A stretch of 14,561 bases of DNA from an uncultured Cetobacterium sp. (GCA_900766645.1 CAAFWD010000059.1:1-14561), one strand, 5' to 3'; counted from the stretch's first letter, positions 1-6,938 are shown. Notes: generated by a model not told the origin, from the sequence alone. Translations and numbers: made by a program.

Positions 1-40
1 AGCTTGGAAGGCTGGAGTATTACCGATATACGATACCCGC
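1..40 (-). tRNA. tRNA-Gly(UCC), partial (3' half beyond the left edge)
   Basis: Read on the minus strand from base 40, the sequence has a 7-nt acceptor strand GCGGGTA, T8, a D-stem GTAT/ATAC around an ATCGGTA loop, and an anticodon stem beginning CCAGC with loop CTTCCAA. The anticodon is therefore UCC. The window ends inside the 3' side of the anticodon stem, so the variable loop, T-arm and CCA are not visible. Its D-arm differs from that of the second glycine tRNA in the cluster (594-669), so the two are not recent copies. It has its own consensus promoter at 87-115. Confidence 0.88.
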
Positions 41-86
41 ATAATTATTTTCGCTCGATTCATCCAAGCTCCTTTTAACAATTAAT

Positions 87-115
87 ATTATATCCCCTCA
101 TTAAAAGCTTGTCAA
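87..115 (-). promoter_or_regulatory. Consensus sigma70-type promoter for the tRNA-Gly gene
   Basis: On the minus strand a perfect -35 box TTGACA (110-115) is separated by 17 nt from a perfect -10 box TATAAT (87-92). The predicted transcription start is near base 80, about 40 nt upstream of the tRNA 5' end. This suggests the glycine tRNA is transcribed independently of the seven-gene cluster, although readthrough from that cluster is also possible because no strong terminator separates them. Confidence 0.85.
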
Positions 116-161
116 CTATTTTTTTAAATTTTTTTATAAATTTTTAATATATATTTAAAAA

Positions 162-245
162 TGGTGCAGATGAAGGGAGTCGAACCCCCACGCCAAAGGC
201 GCTAGATCCTAAGTCTAGTGCGTCTGCCAATTTCGCCACATCTGC
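162..245 (-). tRNA. tRNA-Leu(UAG)
   Basis: 84 nt including the encoded CCA. The acceptor stem GCAGATG/CATCTGC is fully paired and the discriminator is A. The anticodon loop CTTAGGA on a CTAGA/TCTAG stem gives anticodon UAG. The long variable arm (GCGCCTTTGGCG) is the class II feature expected of leucine tRNA. It is the last gene of the seven-tRNA cluster. Confidence 0.97.
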
Positions 246-250
246 ATTTT

Positions 251-326
251 TGGTGGCTTACCGGGGAATCGAACCCCGGACACCTTGATTAAAAGTCAAG
301 TGCTCTACCGACTGAGCTAGTAAACC
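251..326 (-). tRNA. tRNA-Lys(UUU)
   Basis: 76 nt including CCA. The acceptor stem GGTTTAC/GTAAGCC contains one U-G wobble. The anticodon loop CTTTTAA on a CTTGA/TCAAG stem gives UUU, lysine. The gene lies 5 nt upstream of tRNA-Leu in the same transcription unit. Confidence 0.97.
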
Positions 327-333
327 GAATTAA

Positions 334-408
334 TGGCAGGGATAGCAGGATTCGAACCTACGAATACCACAGTCAAAGTGTGGTGCCTTACCGCTTGGCG
401 ATATCCCT
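334..408 (-). tRNA. tRNA-Gln(UUG)
   Basis: 75 nt including CCA. The acceptor stem AGGGATA/TATCCCT is fully paired with discriminator G. The anticodon loop CTTTGAC on a CCACA/TGTGG stem gives UUG, glutamine. It is separated by 7 nt from tRNA-Lys. Confidence 0.97.
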
Positions 409-411
409 AAA

Positions 412-488
412 TGGGGTGAACGATGGGACTCGAACCCACGACAACCAGTGCCACAAACTGGCGCTCTACCAACTGAACTACGGTCACC
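412..488 (-). tRNA. tRNA-His(GUG)
   Basis: 77 nt counting the encoded G at position -1 (base 488) and CCA. The anticodon loop TTGTGGC on a CCAGT/ACTGG stem gives GUG, histidine. G-1 faces discriminator C73, the identity pair of histidine tRNA. The acceptor strands are GTGACCG and CGTTCAC, so position 5 (C, base 483) faces position 68 (T, base 420) and does not pair. All other tRNAs here have fully paired or G-U acceptor stems. D-, anticodon- and T-stems are intact, so the gene is called functional with an unusual mismatch. Confidence 0.95.
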
Positions 489-499
489 ATAAAAATAAA

Positions 500-576
<77 letters not shown>

Positions 577-593
577 ATTTGTAAATATTATAT

Positions 594-669
594 TGGAGCG
601 GGAGACGAGGGTCGAACTCGCGACATTCAGCTTGGAAGGCTGACGCTCTACCAACTGAGCTACTCCCGC
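594..669 (-). tRNA. tRNA-Gly(UCC), cluster copy
   Basis: 76 nt including CCA. The acceptor stem GCGGGAG/CTCCCGC is fully paired with discriminator U. The D-arm is of the common GTAGCTCAGTTGGTAGAGC type. The anticodon loop CTTCCAA on a TCAGC/GCTGA stem gives UCC. It shares the anticodon, but not the D-arm or the acceptor detail, of the partial tRNA-Gly at the left edge. Confidence 0.97.
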
Positions 670-672
670 AAA

Positions 673-749
673 TGGTCGGAATAGCAAGATTCGAACTTGC
701 GGCCCCCTGCTCCCAAGGCAGGTGCGCTACCTGACTGCGCTATATTCCG
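673..749 (-). tRNA. tRNA-Pro(UGG)
   Basis: 77 nt including CCA. The acceptor stem CGGAATA/TATTCCG is fully paired with discriminator A. The anticodon loop CTTGGGA on a CCTGC/GCAGG stem gives UGG, proline. It is the promoter-proximal gene of the cluster, with its 5' end about 50 nt downstream of the predicted transcription start. Confidence 0.97.
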
Positions 750-808
750 ACGTATTTAAGTGGCCATCGTTTTTGTTTTTCAACTTGATGTCCCTCAACA
801 CAAGAATG

Positions 809-837
809 ATTATATCACTGTATATATTTTTTGTCAA
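809..837 (-). promoter_or_regulatory. Consensus promoter of the seven-tRNA operon
   Basis: On the minus strand, TTGACA (832-837), a 17-nt spacer and TATAAT (809-814) match the sigma70 consensus at all twelve positions. The predicted start is near 802. The genes downstream are spaced only 3 to 17 nt apart, which supports one precursor transcript. The flanking sequence is A/T-tract rich, possibly an UP element. Confidence 0.88.
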
Positions 838-998
838 CAACTTTTTTTTATTTTTTTTAAAGTTTTTTTCACAAAATAAAAAAAGAATTAAAAATATCTT
901 TAAGAATAATACTTTATAATAGATATACATTATGATAAAATAAAGGCAACATACCAAATATTTACTAAAATTTTTTAGGTAGTAAGGAGGTATTCTCA

Positions 999-1649
999 AT
1001 GAAGAATAAAAAAGTTATTTGCACTATTCTTTTAGCTGGTTCCCTTTTTGGAGCTTGTACAACTGTTGACCAGTATGGAAATCCATACCAAAGTCAAACT
1101 GGAACTGGAACTGCTGGAGGAGCAGCTATTGGTGCTTTAATCGGTCAAGCTATTGGTCAAGATACAAAAGGTACTCTTATTGGTGCTGGAATTGGAGCGC
1201 TTGCTGGTCTTGGATGGGGAGCTTACAAAGATCAACAAACAAGAGAACTTAGAAGTAGACTTCAAGGTACTAACGTAACTGTTAGCGACAGAGGAGATCA
1301 TATTAACCTTAACCTTCCAGGAGGAGTTACTTTCCCTACTGATGGATACGTTATTGGTACTGGTTTCTACGGTCCACTTAATGATATTGCTATGGTATTA
1401 AGACAATATCCTGAAACTAGAATTCAAATTAGTGGTCACACTGATAGTACTGGTTCATATGCTTATAATCAGCAACTATCTATGAAAAGAGCTCAAAGTG
1501 TTGCTACATACTTTATGAGACAAGGAGTTGCTCAAGGTAGAATTTCTGCTATTGGATACGGACCTGATAGACCTGTTGCAAGTAATAGCACTGTGTCTGG
1601 AAGAGCTCAAAACAGAAGAGTAGAAGTTCAAATATTCCCAGCTTATTAA
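999..1649 (+). CDS. Glycine-zipper / OmpA-domain outer membrane lipoprotein (YiaD-like)
   Basis: The 216-residue product begins with a lipoprotein signal peptide ending in LFGAC, so Cys20 is the likely lipidated residue. Residues about 38-75 form a glycine-zipper segment of small residues (GAAIGALIGQ and IGAGIGALAG). Residues about 105-216 are an OmpA C-terminal peptidoglycan-binding domain: GHTD with Asp149, the LSMKRA motif with Arg164 (the Asp/Arg pair that grips diaminopimelate in this family), and NRRVE at 205-209. It probably tethers the outer membrane to the wall, like E. coli YiaD. A strong AAGGAGG (984-990) lies 8 nt before the ATG. The gene is divergent from the tRNA operon. A possible -10 TATAAT at 915-920 lacks a good -35. 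It is monocistronic, ending at the hairpin at 1664-1695. Function is inferred from domains. Confidence 0.92.
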   Translation: MKNKKVICTILLAGSLFGACTTVDQYGNPYQSQTGTGTAGGAAIGALIGQAIGQDTKGTLIGAGIGALAGLGWGAYKDQQTRELRSRLQGTNVTVSDRGDHINLNLPGGVTFPTDGYVIGTGFYGPLNDIAMVLRQYPETRIQISGHTDSTGSYAYNQQLSMKRAQSVATYFMRQGVAQGRISAIGYGPDRPVASNSTVSGRAQNRRVEVQIFPAY

Positions 1650-1663
1650 TAAAAATAAAAAAC

Positions 1664-1695
1664 AAAAGGTTAAGGAGTTATCCTTAACCTTTTTT
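1664..1695. terminator. Bidirectional rho-independent terminator
   Basis: A 13-bp stem (1664-1676 with 1681-1693, core GGTTAAGGA/TCCTTAACC) has a GTTA loop. It is followed on the plus strand by a T run and preceded by an A run that serves as the U-tract on the minus strand. It lies between two convergent genes ending at 1649 and 1703, so it can end both transcripts. Confidence 0.9.
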
Positions 1696-1702
1696 ATTTC
1701 TA

Positions 1703-2077
1703 TTACTTTCCTAAACTTTCTTTAGCTGCCTTGTGAGCTGCTTTTAATCCTTCAACATATCCTTCAGAAGTATATGTAGCTCCTGAAATCATATCGATCT
1801 CTTCTGGATTTTGTGCTTGAATTGTTTGAGCCTTTAAAGTTTCTAAAGCTGGATTTGCTATTGGTGGAGTATCTTCATGTTCTACATCTACACCAATTAT
1901 TTTTATTTCTGATCCTTTTTCTTTAACTTTTAAAACTACTTTAACGTCTCCGTTATATCCTTCTCCTACTCCTGAAACTGTTCTAGGTTCTGGTTTGTTC
2001 ATGTCAACAACAGCTAAAATGATTCCAAGTGCTAAAAATCCTATAACTGCTCTTTTTCTTAAAACTTCTTTATTCAT
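1703..2077 (-). CDS. Membrane-anchored FMN-binding domain protein with covalent flavinylation motif
   Basis: A small protein of 124 residues. Residues about 9-25 form one hydrophobic segment (an uncleaved anchor or signal), and the rest is a single FMN_bind domain. Near its end is D95-x-x-S-G-A-T101-Y-T, matching the Dxx(S/T)GAT site where ApbE-type flavin transferases link FMN to threonine (Thr101) in RnfG, NqrC and extracellular electron-transfer flavoproteins. Such proteins carry electrons on the outer face of the inner membrane. The length equals one FMN_bind unit, so it is not a full RnfG or NqrC. The SD AGAGGGG overlaps the stop of the upstream nucleotidase gene; the 11-nt gap indicates one operon. 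No apbE, rnf or nqr gene is visible in the window. Redox partner unknown. Confidence 0.85.
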   Translation of the reverse strand: MNKEVLRKRAVIGFLALGIILAVVDMNKPEPRTVSGVGEGYNGDVKVVLKVKEKGSEIKIIGVDVEHEDTPPIANPALETLKAQTIQAQNPEEIDMISGATYTSEGYVEGLKAAHKAAKESLGK

Positions 2078-2088
2078 TTTACCCCTCT

Positions 2089-3642
2089 CTATTTTTTAGG
2101 TAATAATCTTGGTTTTACTGTTTCTCTTCCTTCAATTCCTACCTGTTGAATGTACTCTATTAATACTTCGTCAAGTCCTCCATAGTGTGCTACTTCTTTT
2201 CCTGTTGCAAGTGATGAATATCCATCTCCTCCAGCTGCCATGAAGTCATTTGTTGCCACTGTATATACTTTATTAGGATCTAATTTCTTATCTCCCACTT
2301 TTATCTCTAATACTCTTCTATAAGCAGGATTTTTAACATTAAACTTAACTGTCATTCCAGCTATTTGTGCCATTCCTCCTAAAGAGTTTGGATATTCTCT
2401 TAATCCGTGCTCAACTGCTTTTTGAAGGTTTGCCCCTGTTATCTCCTTAGTTATTACATAGTTTCCAAATGGTAACACACTAATAACATCTCCAACAGTT
2501 ACTTCTCCAGGATTTATAGAGGCTCTTATTCCTCCTCCATTTGTTATAGCTACATCTGCTCCTGTTTTCCAAATCATAGAATCAGTTATAAGTTGAGCTA
2601 AATTTGTTTCTCCTGTTCTTACATATGCTCTATCCCCTTGTAAAAGAATTGGTGATTCTCCAACTTTTACATCAGTTATCATTTTTTGCTTTGCAGATAT
2701 CTCATCCATTTTAGCTTTTACAACTGGATCCTCTTGAACTGGGTGATCTCCATTTAATATTACTTCTTTAGTGTAAAGTGTATAATCTATTGAAGATGCT
2801 CTATCTTTAAGTTTATCTAAATCTACTTTTACAACTCCAACATTTTTAGAGTACTCTCCTGTTTGAACTATTGTTACTCCATTTACCATCTTCTTCTCTT
2901 CTAATTTAGTATGGCTATGTCCATCTATTATTAGGTTTATTTGTGGAACTGCTTCAGCTAGTCCTGTACTTTGTAACTTTAATGCAGTACTCTCATCATC
3001 ACCTAAGTGAGTTATAGCCACAATAAACTGAACACCTTGCTTTTGCATCTGCTCAACTACAGCTTTAGCTGTTGTTATTGGATCTAAAATCTTTATATCT
3101 TCAACATTTTTAGGGTTTGTCTTGTAATATGTCTCTGGTGTAGCAAGTCCAAAGAATCCTACTTTTTTCCCATCTATTCTAACTATATCATAGCTTTCAC
3201 CAATAGGAGTTCCTGTTGATTTCTCTATAACATTCGCTGCTAATGTTTTGTATTTTCCTAAATCGATTAACTCTCCTAATCTCTCTGATCCATAGTTAAA
3301 GTCATGATTTCCTAAAGTCATATAATCAAATCCAGCTGCGTTTAAAACTTCAACCATTGATTCTCCCTTAGTTAAAGTTGCAAATGTTGTTCCGTGTAAA
3401 GTGTCCCCTGCATCAACTAGCATAACTTTTCCATTATTTTTATCTTGTTCTAAAGCTTTTGCTATTGTTGCAACTCTAGCAAGTCCAACTCCATCATATT
3501 TCCCCTCTTTAGCCCTTCCGTGAACATCATTTACGTGTACTAGAGTAAGCTCATATTCTCCATCCTTTGGTTGTAAAGCTGTACAAGCAGAAAGAGCTAG
3601 AACTAATCCCATCAATCCTAAAACTTTTACTTTTCTATTCAA
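2089..3642 (-). CDS. 5'-nucleotidase / UshA-family metallophosphoesterase lipoprotein
   Basis: The 517-residue product starts at a TTG at 3642. A longer reading from GTG at 3663 is possible, but AGGAGGG (3649-3655) lies inside that extension, 6 nt before the TTG. Residues 1-20 are a lipoprotein signal ending LSAC (Cys20). The N-terminal calcineurin-like domain has the dinuclear metal ligands Asp39/His41 (NDVHG), Asp80 (DAGD), Asn112/His113 (GNHDF), His212 (THLGDD) and His242/His244 (GHSH). The C-terminal 5'-nucleotidase domain has NGGGIR (368-373) and NDF...GGDGY (465-475), the nucleoside-stacking and recognition region. It should release phosphate and nucleosides from nucleotides outside the inner membrane; some relatives also cleave UDP-sugars or FAD. 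It is first in an operon with the FMN-binding protein. The exact substrate cannot be read from sequence. Confidence 0.93.
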   Translation of the reverse strand: MNRKVKVLGLMGLVLALSACTALQPKDGEYELTLVHVNDVHGRAKEGKYDGVGLARVATIAKALEQDKNNGKVMLVDAGDTLHGTTFATLTKGESMVEVLNAAGFDYMTLGNHDFNYGSERLGELIDLGKYKTLAANVIEKSTGTPIGESYDIVRIDGKKVGFFGLATPETYYKTNPKNVEDIKILDPITTAKAVVEQMQKQGVQFIVAITHLGDDESTALKLQSTGLAEAVPQINLIIDGHSHTKLEEKKMVNGVTIVQTGEYSKNVGVVKVDLDKLKDRASSIDYTLYTKEVILNGDHPVQEDPVVKAKMDEISAKQKMITDVKVGESPILLQGDRAYVRTGETNLAQLITDSMIWKTGADVAITNGGGIRASINPGEVTVGDVISVLPFGNYVITKEITGANLQKAVEHGLREYPNSLGGMAQIAGMTVKFNVKNPAYRRVLEIKVGDKKLDPNKVYTVATNDFMAAGGDGYSSLATGKEVAHYGGLDEVLIEYIQQVGIEGRETVKPRLLPKK

Positions 3643-3648
3643 TTTATT

Positions 3649-3655
3649 CCCTCCT
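3649..3655 (-). promoter_or_regulatory. Ribosome binding site that fixes the TTG start of the nucleotidase
   Basis: AGGAGGG on the minus strand lies 6 nt upstream of TTG at 3642. The next codons encode the lysine-rich start of a textbook lipoprotein signal peptide. The upstream GTG at 3663 has no comparable site. Confidence 0.85.
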
Positions 3656-3687
3656 AAATACACTTTTTATTTTTTTCTTTTAAAATT

Positions 3688-3716
3688 ATTCTAGCATATT
3701 TAAAAAAGAAAAGGAA
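3688..3716 (-). promoter_or_regulatory. Extended -10 promoter candidate for the nucleotidase/flavoprotein operon
   Basis: On the minus strand TGC TAGAAT (-10 at 3688-3693 with a TGn extension at 3694-3696) fits an extended -10 element. The -35 position (3711-3716, TTCCTT) is weak and lies within the terminator stem of the upstream gene. The predicted start is about 40 nt before the TTG codon. Confidence 0.5.
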
Positions 3717-3740
3717 GAATAAACTAAGCTTATTCTTCCT
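3700..3740 (-). terminator. Terminator of the pseudouridine synthase gene
   Basis: An 11-bp stem (3712-3722 with 3730-3740, GGAAGAATAA/TTATTCTTCC core) with a 7-nt loop is followed on the minus strand by TTTTCTTTTTT. It lies about 55 nt after the stop codon at 3793 and directly upstream of the next operon's promoter. Confidence 0.82.
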
Positions 3741-3792
3741 CTTTTTTAACTATTTTTAATCTTTTGGTAACATTTACAAACACTTATATTTT

Positions 3793-4668
3793 TTATTTCT
3801 CTATAATATGTAAAATCTCTTTAAAATCTTCTGGTAACGGTGCTTGAACCTCTTTCTTTTCACCAGTTTCCACATCTGTAAATATTAGCTTAAAGGCATG
3901 TAGTAACTGTCTCTTTGCTCTTTTATCTCCACCACCATAAAGTTCGTCACCTAAAATAGGATGACCATTTAGTGACATATGAGCACGTATCTGGTGAGTT
4001 CTTCCTGTGAAAAGTTCTAACTCAACTAAAGTTAGATCCTCCTCCTCACATCTTTTTAAAACTTTCATATGAGTTTTAGCATCTTGTCCACCATCTTCAA
4101 CAGACATCTCCTTACGTCTTAGCTCATCTCCCTCTTTTCCAATAGGGATCTCTATCATCATCTCATCCTCTTTTACTATTCCTTTTACAATAGCTTGATA
4201 ATGTTTAGACACTCTCTCTTTATCCCCTTGTAAAAAAGCTTGTGTAAAAGCATTTTTTGCTACAACTATTAAACCAGATGTATTCATATCTAAACGATTG
4301 AAAAATCTTGGCGGTTGAAGTTTTCCTGTTTGCTCATGTAGATAATGAACAACTCCATTAGCTAAAGTTAAATCTGTTTTCTTTGTTGTTGGATGTACAA
4401 CTAAATAAGGATCTTTATCAATTATAATAAGATTCTTATCCTCATACATTATTCTTAAATCCATTTTTATAGATCTAATTCCAACCTCTTTTTCCTTCTC
4501 TTTTACTAATAATCTTGCATTTTTCTTTACCTGTCTTGTTGTTTTTACTCTCTTTCCATTAAGATAAACTTCAACATTTCTTATTCCTCTTCCTGAATAT
4601 CCCTTTTCTCTTAAATACTGAGAAATTTTCATATTATGATATTCATCTTCTATGACAAATTTTTTCAT
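3793..4668 (-). CDS. RluD/RluA-family RNA pseudouridine synthase
   Basis: The 291-residue product has an S4-like RNA-binding segment at residues about 12-60, then the pseudouridine synthase catalytic domain. The catalytic aspartate is Asp127 in NRLDMNTSG (residues 124-132), the RluA-family motif II; Asn replaces the more usual His before RLD. TGRTHQIRAHM (221-231) is motif III, and GDELYGG (240-246) follows. The enzyme isomerises uridine to pseudouridine in rRNA or tRNA. Which position it modifies cannot be told from sequence, because RluA, RluC, RluD and the Gram-positive paralogues overlap. GAAAGG lies 7-8 nt upstream of ATG. The gene sits 70 nt after the HD-GYP gene, with a likely promoter of its own and a clear terminator downstream. 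Confidence 0.92.
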   Translation of the reverse strand: MKKFVIEDEYHNMKISQYLREKGYSGRGIRNVEVYLNGKRVKTTRQVKKNARLLVKEKEKEVGIRSIKMDLRIMYEDKNLIIIDKDPYLVVHPTTKKTDLTLANGVVHYLHEQTGKLQPPRFFNRLDMNTSGLIVVAKNAFTQAFLQGDKERVSKHYQAIVKGIVKEDEMMIEIPIGKEGDELRRKEMSVEDGGQDAKTHMKVLKRCEEEDLTLVELELFTGRTHQIRAHMSLNGHPILGDELYGGGDKRAKRQLLHAFKLIFTDVETGEKKEVQAPLPEDFKEILHIIEK

Positions 4669-4704
4669 TTTTTTCCTTTCTAAATATCTTTTAATTATCT
4701 TTAT

Positions 4705-4733
4705 ATTCTATAATTTTATTGATTTTTTTACAA
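4705..4733 (-). promoter_or_regulatory. Promoter candidate for the pseudouridine synthase gene
   Basis: On the minus strand TTGTAA (4728-4733), a 17-nt spacer and TAGAAT (4705-4710) lie in the gap after the HD-GYP stop codon. The start would be near 4698, giving a short leader of about 30 nt. The AT-rich background lowers certainty. Confidence 0.55.
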
Positions 4734-4738
4734 CCTAA

Positions 4739-6814
4739 CTACATATTTACAGTGAAAATTCTTTCAAACATAAACTCATTTAATACAAATATATCCACTA
4801 TTTCAGGATCAAACTGAGTTCCTTTTCCAGCTTTTATTATTTTCATAGCTTCCTCATGATTCATTCCATCTTTATAAACTCGTTTTTGTCTCAGTGCGTC
4901 ATACACATCTACCACTGCTACAATTCTTGCCTCTAAAGGAATTCTTTCCCCTGAAATACCAATCGGATATCCTTTTCCATCCCATCTCTCATGATGATAT
5001 CTAGCTATTTTTGCTCCCATATCACTTATACCAGATCTTTTTATTATATCATATCCTATTTCTGAGTGTGTTTTCATAATTTCAAACTCCTCATCTGTTA
5101 ACTTTCCCGGCTTTTTTAATATACTGTGATCTATCCCTATCTTTCCCACATCATGAAGAGAAGCTACTGTTCCAATCTCCTGACAGAAATTTTTAGCACA
5201 TCCAAGTTTTGAAGCTAATAACTCTGAATATAGATTTAATCTTTTTATGTGATTTCCTGTTTCCATATCATTATAAAGATTTGCTGTTTCTAAAGCTCCA
5301 ACTAAAGACATCATAAGATCTTGATATTTTTCTTTTTCCCTTACATTTTTTTTAGATTTATATAAAAAGTAAGCACTTATTATCAACATCATTAAGGATA
5401 CAAAAACTAACCTTTTATAATCTTTATTTTCATAGTTGTTTCTAGACCAATATATTCCCTTACTCATATTTTCATTTAAAAAGCTTGCTGAAATATCTTT
5501 CAGTGCTTCATATAAAACTTTTTCATTGGGATTAACTCCTATTGAAACTTGATATTTTTTATCTAAAATTCCTGCAACTTTTAAAGCCTCTTCATATTCT
5601 CCATTATAAATTTTATTGGTAATTGTTTTGTAATCTCCTATACCATAATCTATTGTTCCTTGAGCAACTTTTCTTAATGCCTCATCCAAACTAGATACAT
5701 ATACTAAATTTTTTTCTGGAATATACTTTTTTAAATATTCTAAATAATAATAAGAGTTTACCACTCCTATTTTCTTATCCTTTATCTCTATAATATTTCC
5801 TACAAATCCCTCCTGCTTTCTATTAAATAAAGCTGGATAAAAACTATAGTATGGATTTGTGTGTGCCACATCTTTTTCTCTATCTTCAGTTACTATACTA
5901 GACATAACAATATCATAATCTTGTAAATTCATATTTTTATTAAAATGTTCATACTCAAAATTTACATTTAATATACTCTGAATAGATGTCATGTACTCTT
6001 GTGCAATCCCTTTTTCTACATTATCCTCTGTATAATATAGTGGATAGTAGGATTTCTCTGCTGGTTTTAAAACCTCTATTGTTTTCCCATCTAACTCTTT
6101 ATATTTATCTTTAAACTTGTCCTTATAATATTCAACTCTAGAATTAAATATCATATCTTTAAGTTTTGAATCTGGAATATTTTCAAAATATCTTTTTAAT
6201 TTTTTATAAAGCTCTTTTTCAGTTTTAGGTACAGCTAACGTGGTCACCATTTGATCAATTTTACCTAAAGTTATATGATTTAAGAACTCAGAAAAACCAT
6301 ATTGATTGTCAGAAACGAAAGCATCTATCTTTCCCTCCTTTAATAGTGCAACACCATTCTCCCTTGTTCCAATATCCACAGGTATAAAATTTAAAAAGGA
6401 ATACTTCTCTACAAACTCCCCATCTAAATAGGTTCCTTTTATCAATCCTATTCTTTTTCCATAAAACTCTGTTATATCTACATTGGGCTTTCCCAAATAG
6501 TTTAAATTGGCTTTTAAGTAAAAAAATGTGGGAATAAAGTAATAATATTTTTTCCTTTCTTCATTTTCTACTAGATCCATTATAAGTATGTTTTCCTTGC
6601 TTTGTTTTTGTAAAATAAGGTTTGTATCCAACTCACTAACCTCTAGATCTAAACCCTCTAGCCTGTTTATATCTCTAAAAATTTCCGGATATAATCCTTT
6701 GTTCTCCCCACCTTCTTTATAGTAAAAAAAACTATCCTCATTTTCCAATAAAACCCTACTATTTTTTCCAAAAAGTATTGCTGACAAAAGCAGATATAAT
6801 AGTATTTTCCCCAT
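4739..6814 (-). CDS. Membrane sensor with two solute-binding domains and an HD-GYP domain
   Basis: 691 residues from ATG at 6814. A signal-like hydrophobic segment (about 1-17) precedes two periplasmic type-2 solute-binding domains (SBP_bac_3-like) at about 20-228 and 245-460. One transmembrane helix (about 467-486) follows, then a cytoplasmic HD-GYP domain (about 500-680). HD-GYP residues are intact: ETGNH with His522, HD at 554-555 in LHDVGKIGI, the H583 region, HHE at 607-609, DGKGYP at 612-617 and DVYDAL at 636-641. HD-GYP proteins hydrolyse cyclic di-GMP (or cGAMP) to pGpG or GMP, so ligand binding outside probably tunes cyclic-dinucleotide breakdown inside. No GGDEF, PAS or receiver domain is present. 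A TTG codon directly before the ATG is too close to the SD to be the start. The gene is divergent from gap. Ligand and nucleotide specificity are unknown. Confidence 0.9.
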   Translation of the reverse strand: MGKILLYLLLSAILFGKNSRVLLENEDSFFYYKEGGENKGLYPEIFRDINRLEGLDLEVSELDTNLILQKQSKENILIMDLVENEERKKYYYFIPTFFYLKANLNYLGKPNVDITEFYGKRIGLIKGTYLDGEFVEKYSFLNFIPVDIGTRENGVALLKEGKIDAFVSDNQYGFSEFLNHITLGKIDQMVTTLAVPKTEKELYKKLKRYFENIPDSKLKDMIFNSRVEYYKDKFKDKYKELDGKTIEVLKPAEKSYYPLYYTEDNVEKGIAQEYMTSIQSILNVNFEYEHFNKNMNLQDYDIVMSSIVTEDREKDVAHTNPYYSFYPALFNRKQEGFVGNIIEIKDKKIGVVNSYYYLEYLKKYIPEKNLVYVSSLDEALRKVAQGTIDYGIGDYKTITNKIYNGEYEEALKVAGILDKKYQVSIGVNPNEKVLYEALKDISASFLNENMSKGIYWSRNNYENKDYKRLVFVSLMMLIISAYFLYKSKKNVREKEKYQDLMMSLVGALETANLYNDMETGNHIKRLNLYSELLASKLGCAKNFCQEIGTVASLHDVGKIGIDHSILKKPGKLTDEEFEIMKTHSEIGYDIIKRSGISDMGAKIARYHHERWDGKGYPIGISGERIPLEARIVAVVDVYDALRQKRVYKDGMNHEEAMKIIKAGKGTQFDPEIVDIFVLNEFMFERIFTVNM

Positions 6815-6817
6815 CAA

Positions 6818-6825
6818 CTCTCCTT
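6818..6825 (-). promoter_or_regulatory. Ribosome binding site choosing ATG 6814 over TTG 6817
   Basis: AAGGAGAG on the minus strand places GGAG 5 nt before ATG at 6814 but only 2 nt before the in-frame TTG at 6817. ATG is therefore preferred; the difference is one residue. Confidence 0.75.
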
Positions 6826-6845
6826 ATTTTTTATTTGTTTTTTTT

Positions 6846-6874
6846 ATTATACTACAATATTAATGAAAAAATAA
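6846..6874 (-). promoter_or_regulatory. Promoter candidate for the HD-GYP sensor gene
   Basis: A perfect -10 box TATAAT (6846-6851, minus strand) lies about 30 nt upstream of the start codon. The -35 position with a 17-nt spacer (6869-6874, TTATTT) is poor, so the call rests on the -10 box and its location. Confidence 0.45.
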
Positions 6875-6909
6875 TCAGAAAAAGATTAATTTTAGTTCCC
6901 CTGTATAAA

Positions 6910-6938
6910 TTGACAAATTTTTAAAGATAATATATGAT
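6910..6938 (+). promoter_or_regulatory. Strong promoter of gap
   Basis: TTGACA (6910-6915), a 17-nt spacer and TATGAT (6933-6938) form a near-consensus promoter. The predicted start, near 6945, leaves a leader of about 135 nt before the gap ATG. The leader holds only short hairpins (GGAAAT/ATTTCC around 6979-6998, and CGC/GCG around 7013-7026), with no recognised riboswitch. Confidence 0.82.

Noticed and set aside
1..63. Minus-strand reading frame starting ATG at 63 with an SD
   Set aside because: The 1-40 part is a clear 5' half of a tRNA-Gly with matching D-stem and anticodon loop; translated tRNA sequences commonly mimic short frames. Kept only as a low-interest observation.
116..162. AT-only hairpin (140-147 with 155-162) after tRNA-Leu as cluster terminator
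   Set aside because: The stem has no G-C pair and no U-tract follows it on the minus strand; chance pairing is likely in such sequence.
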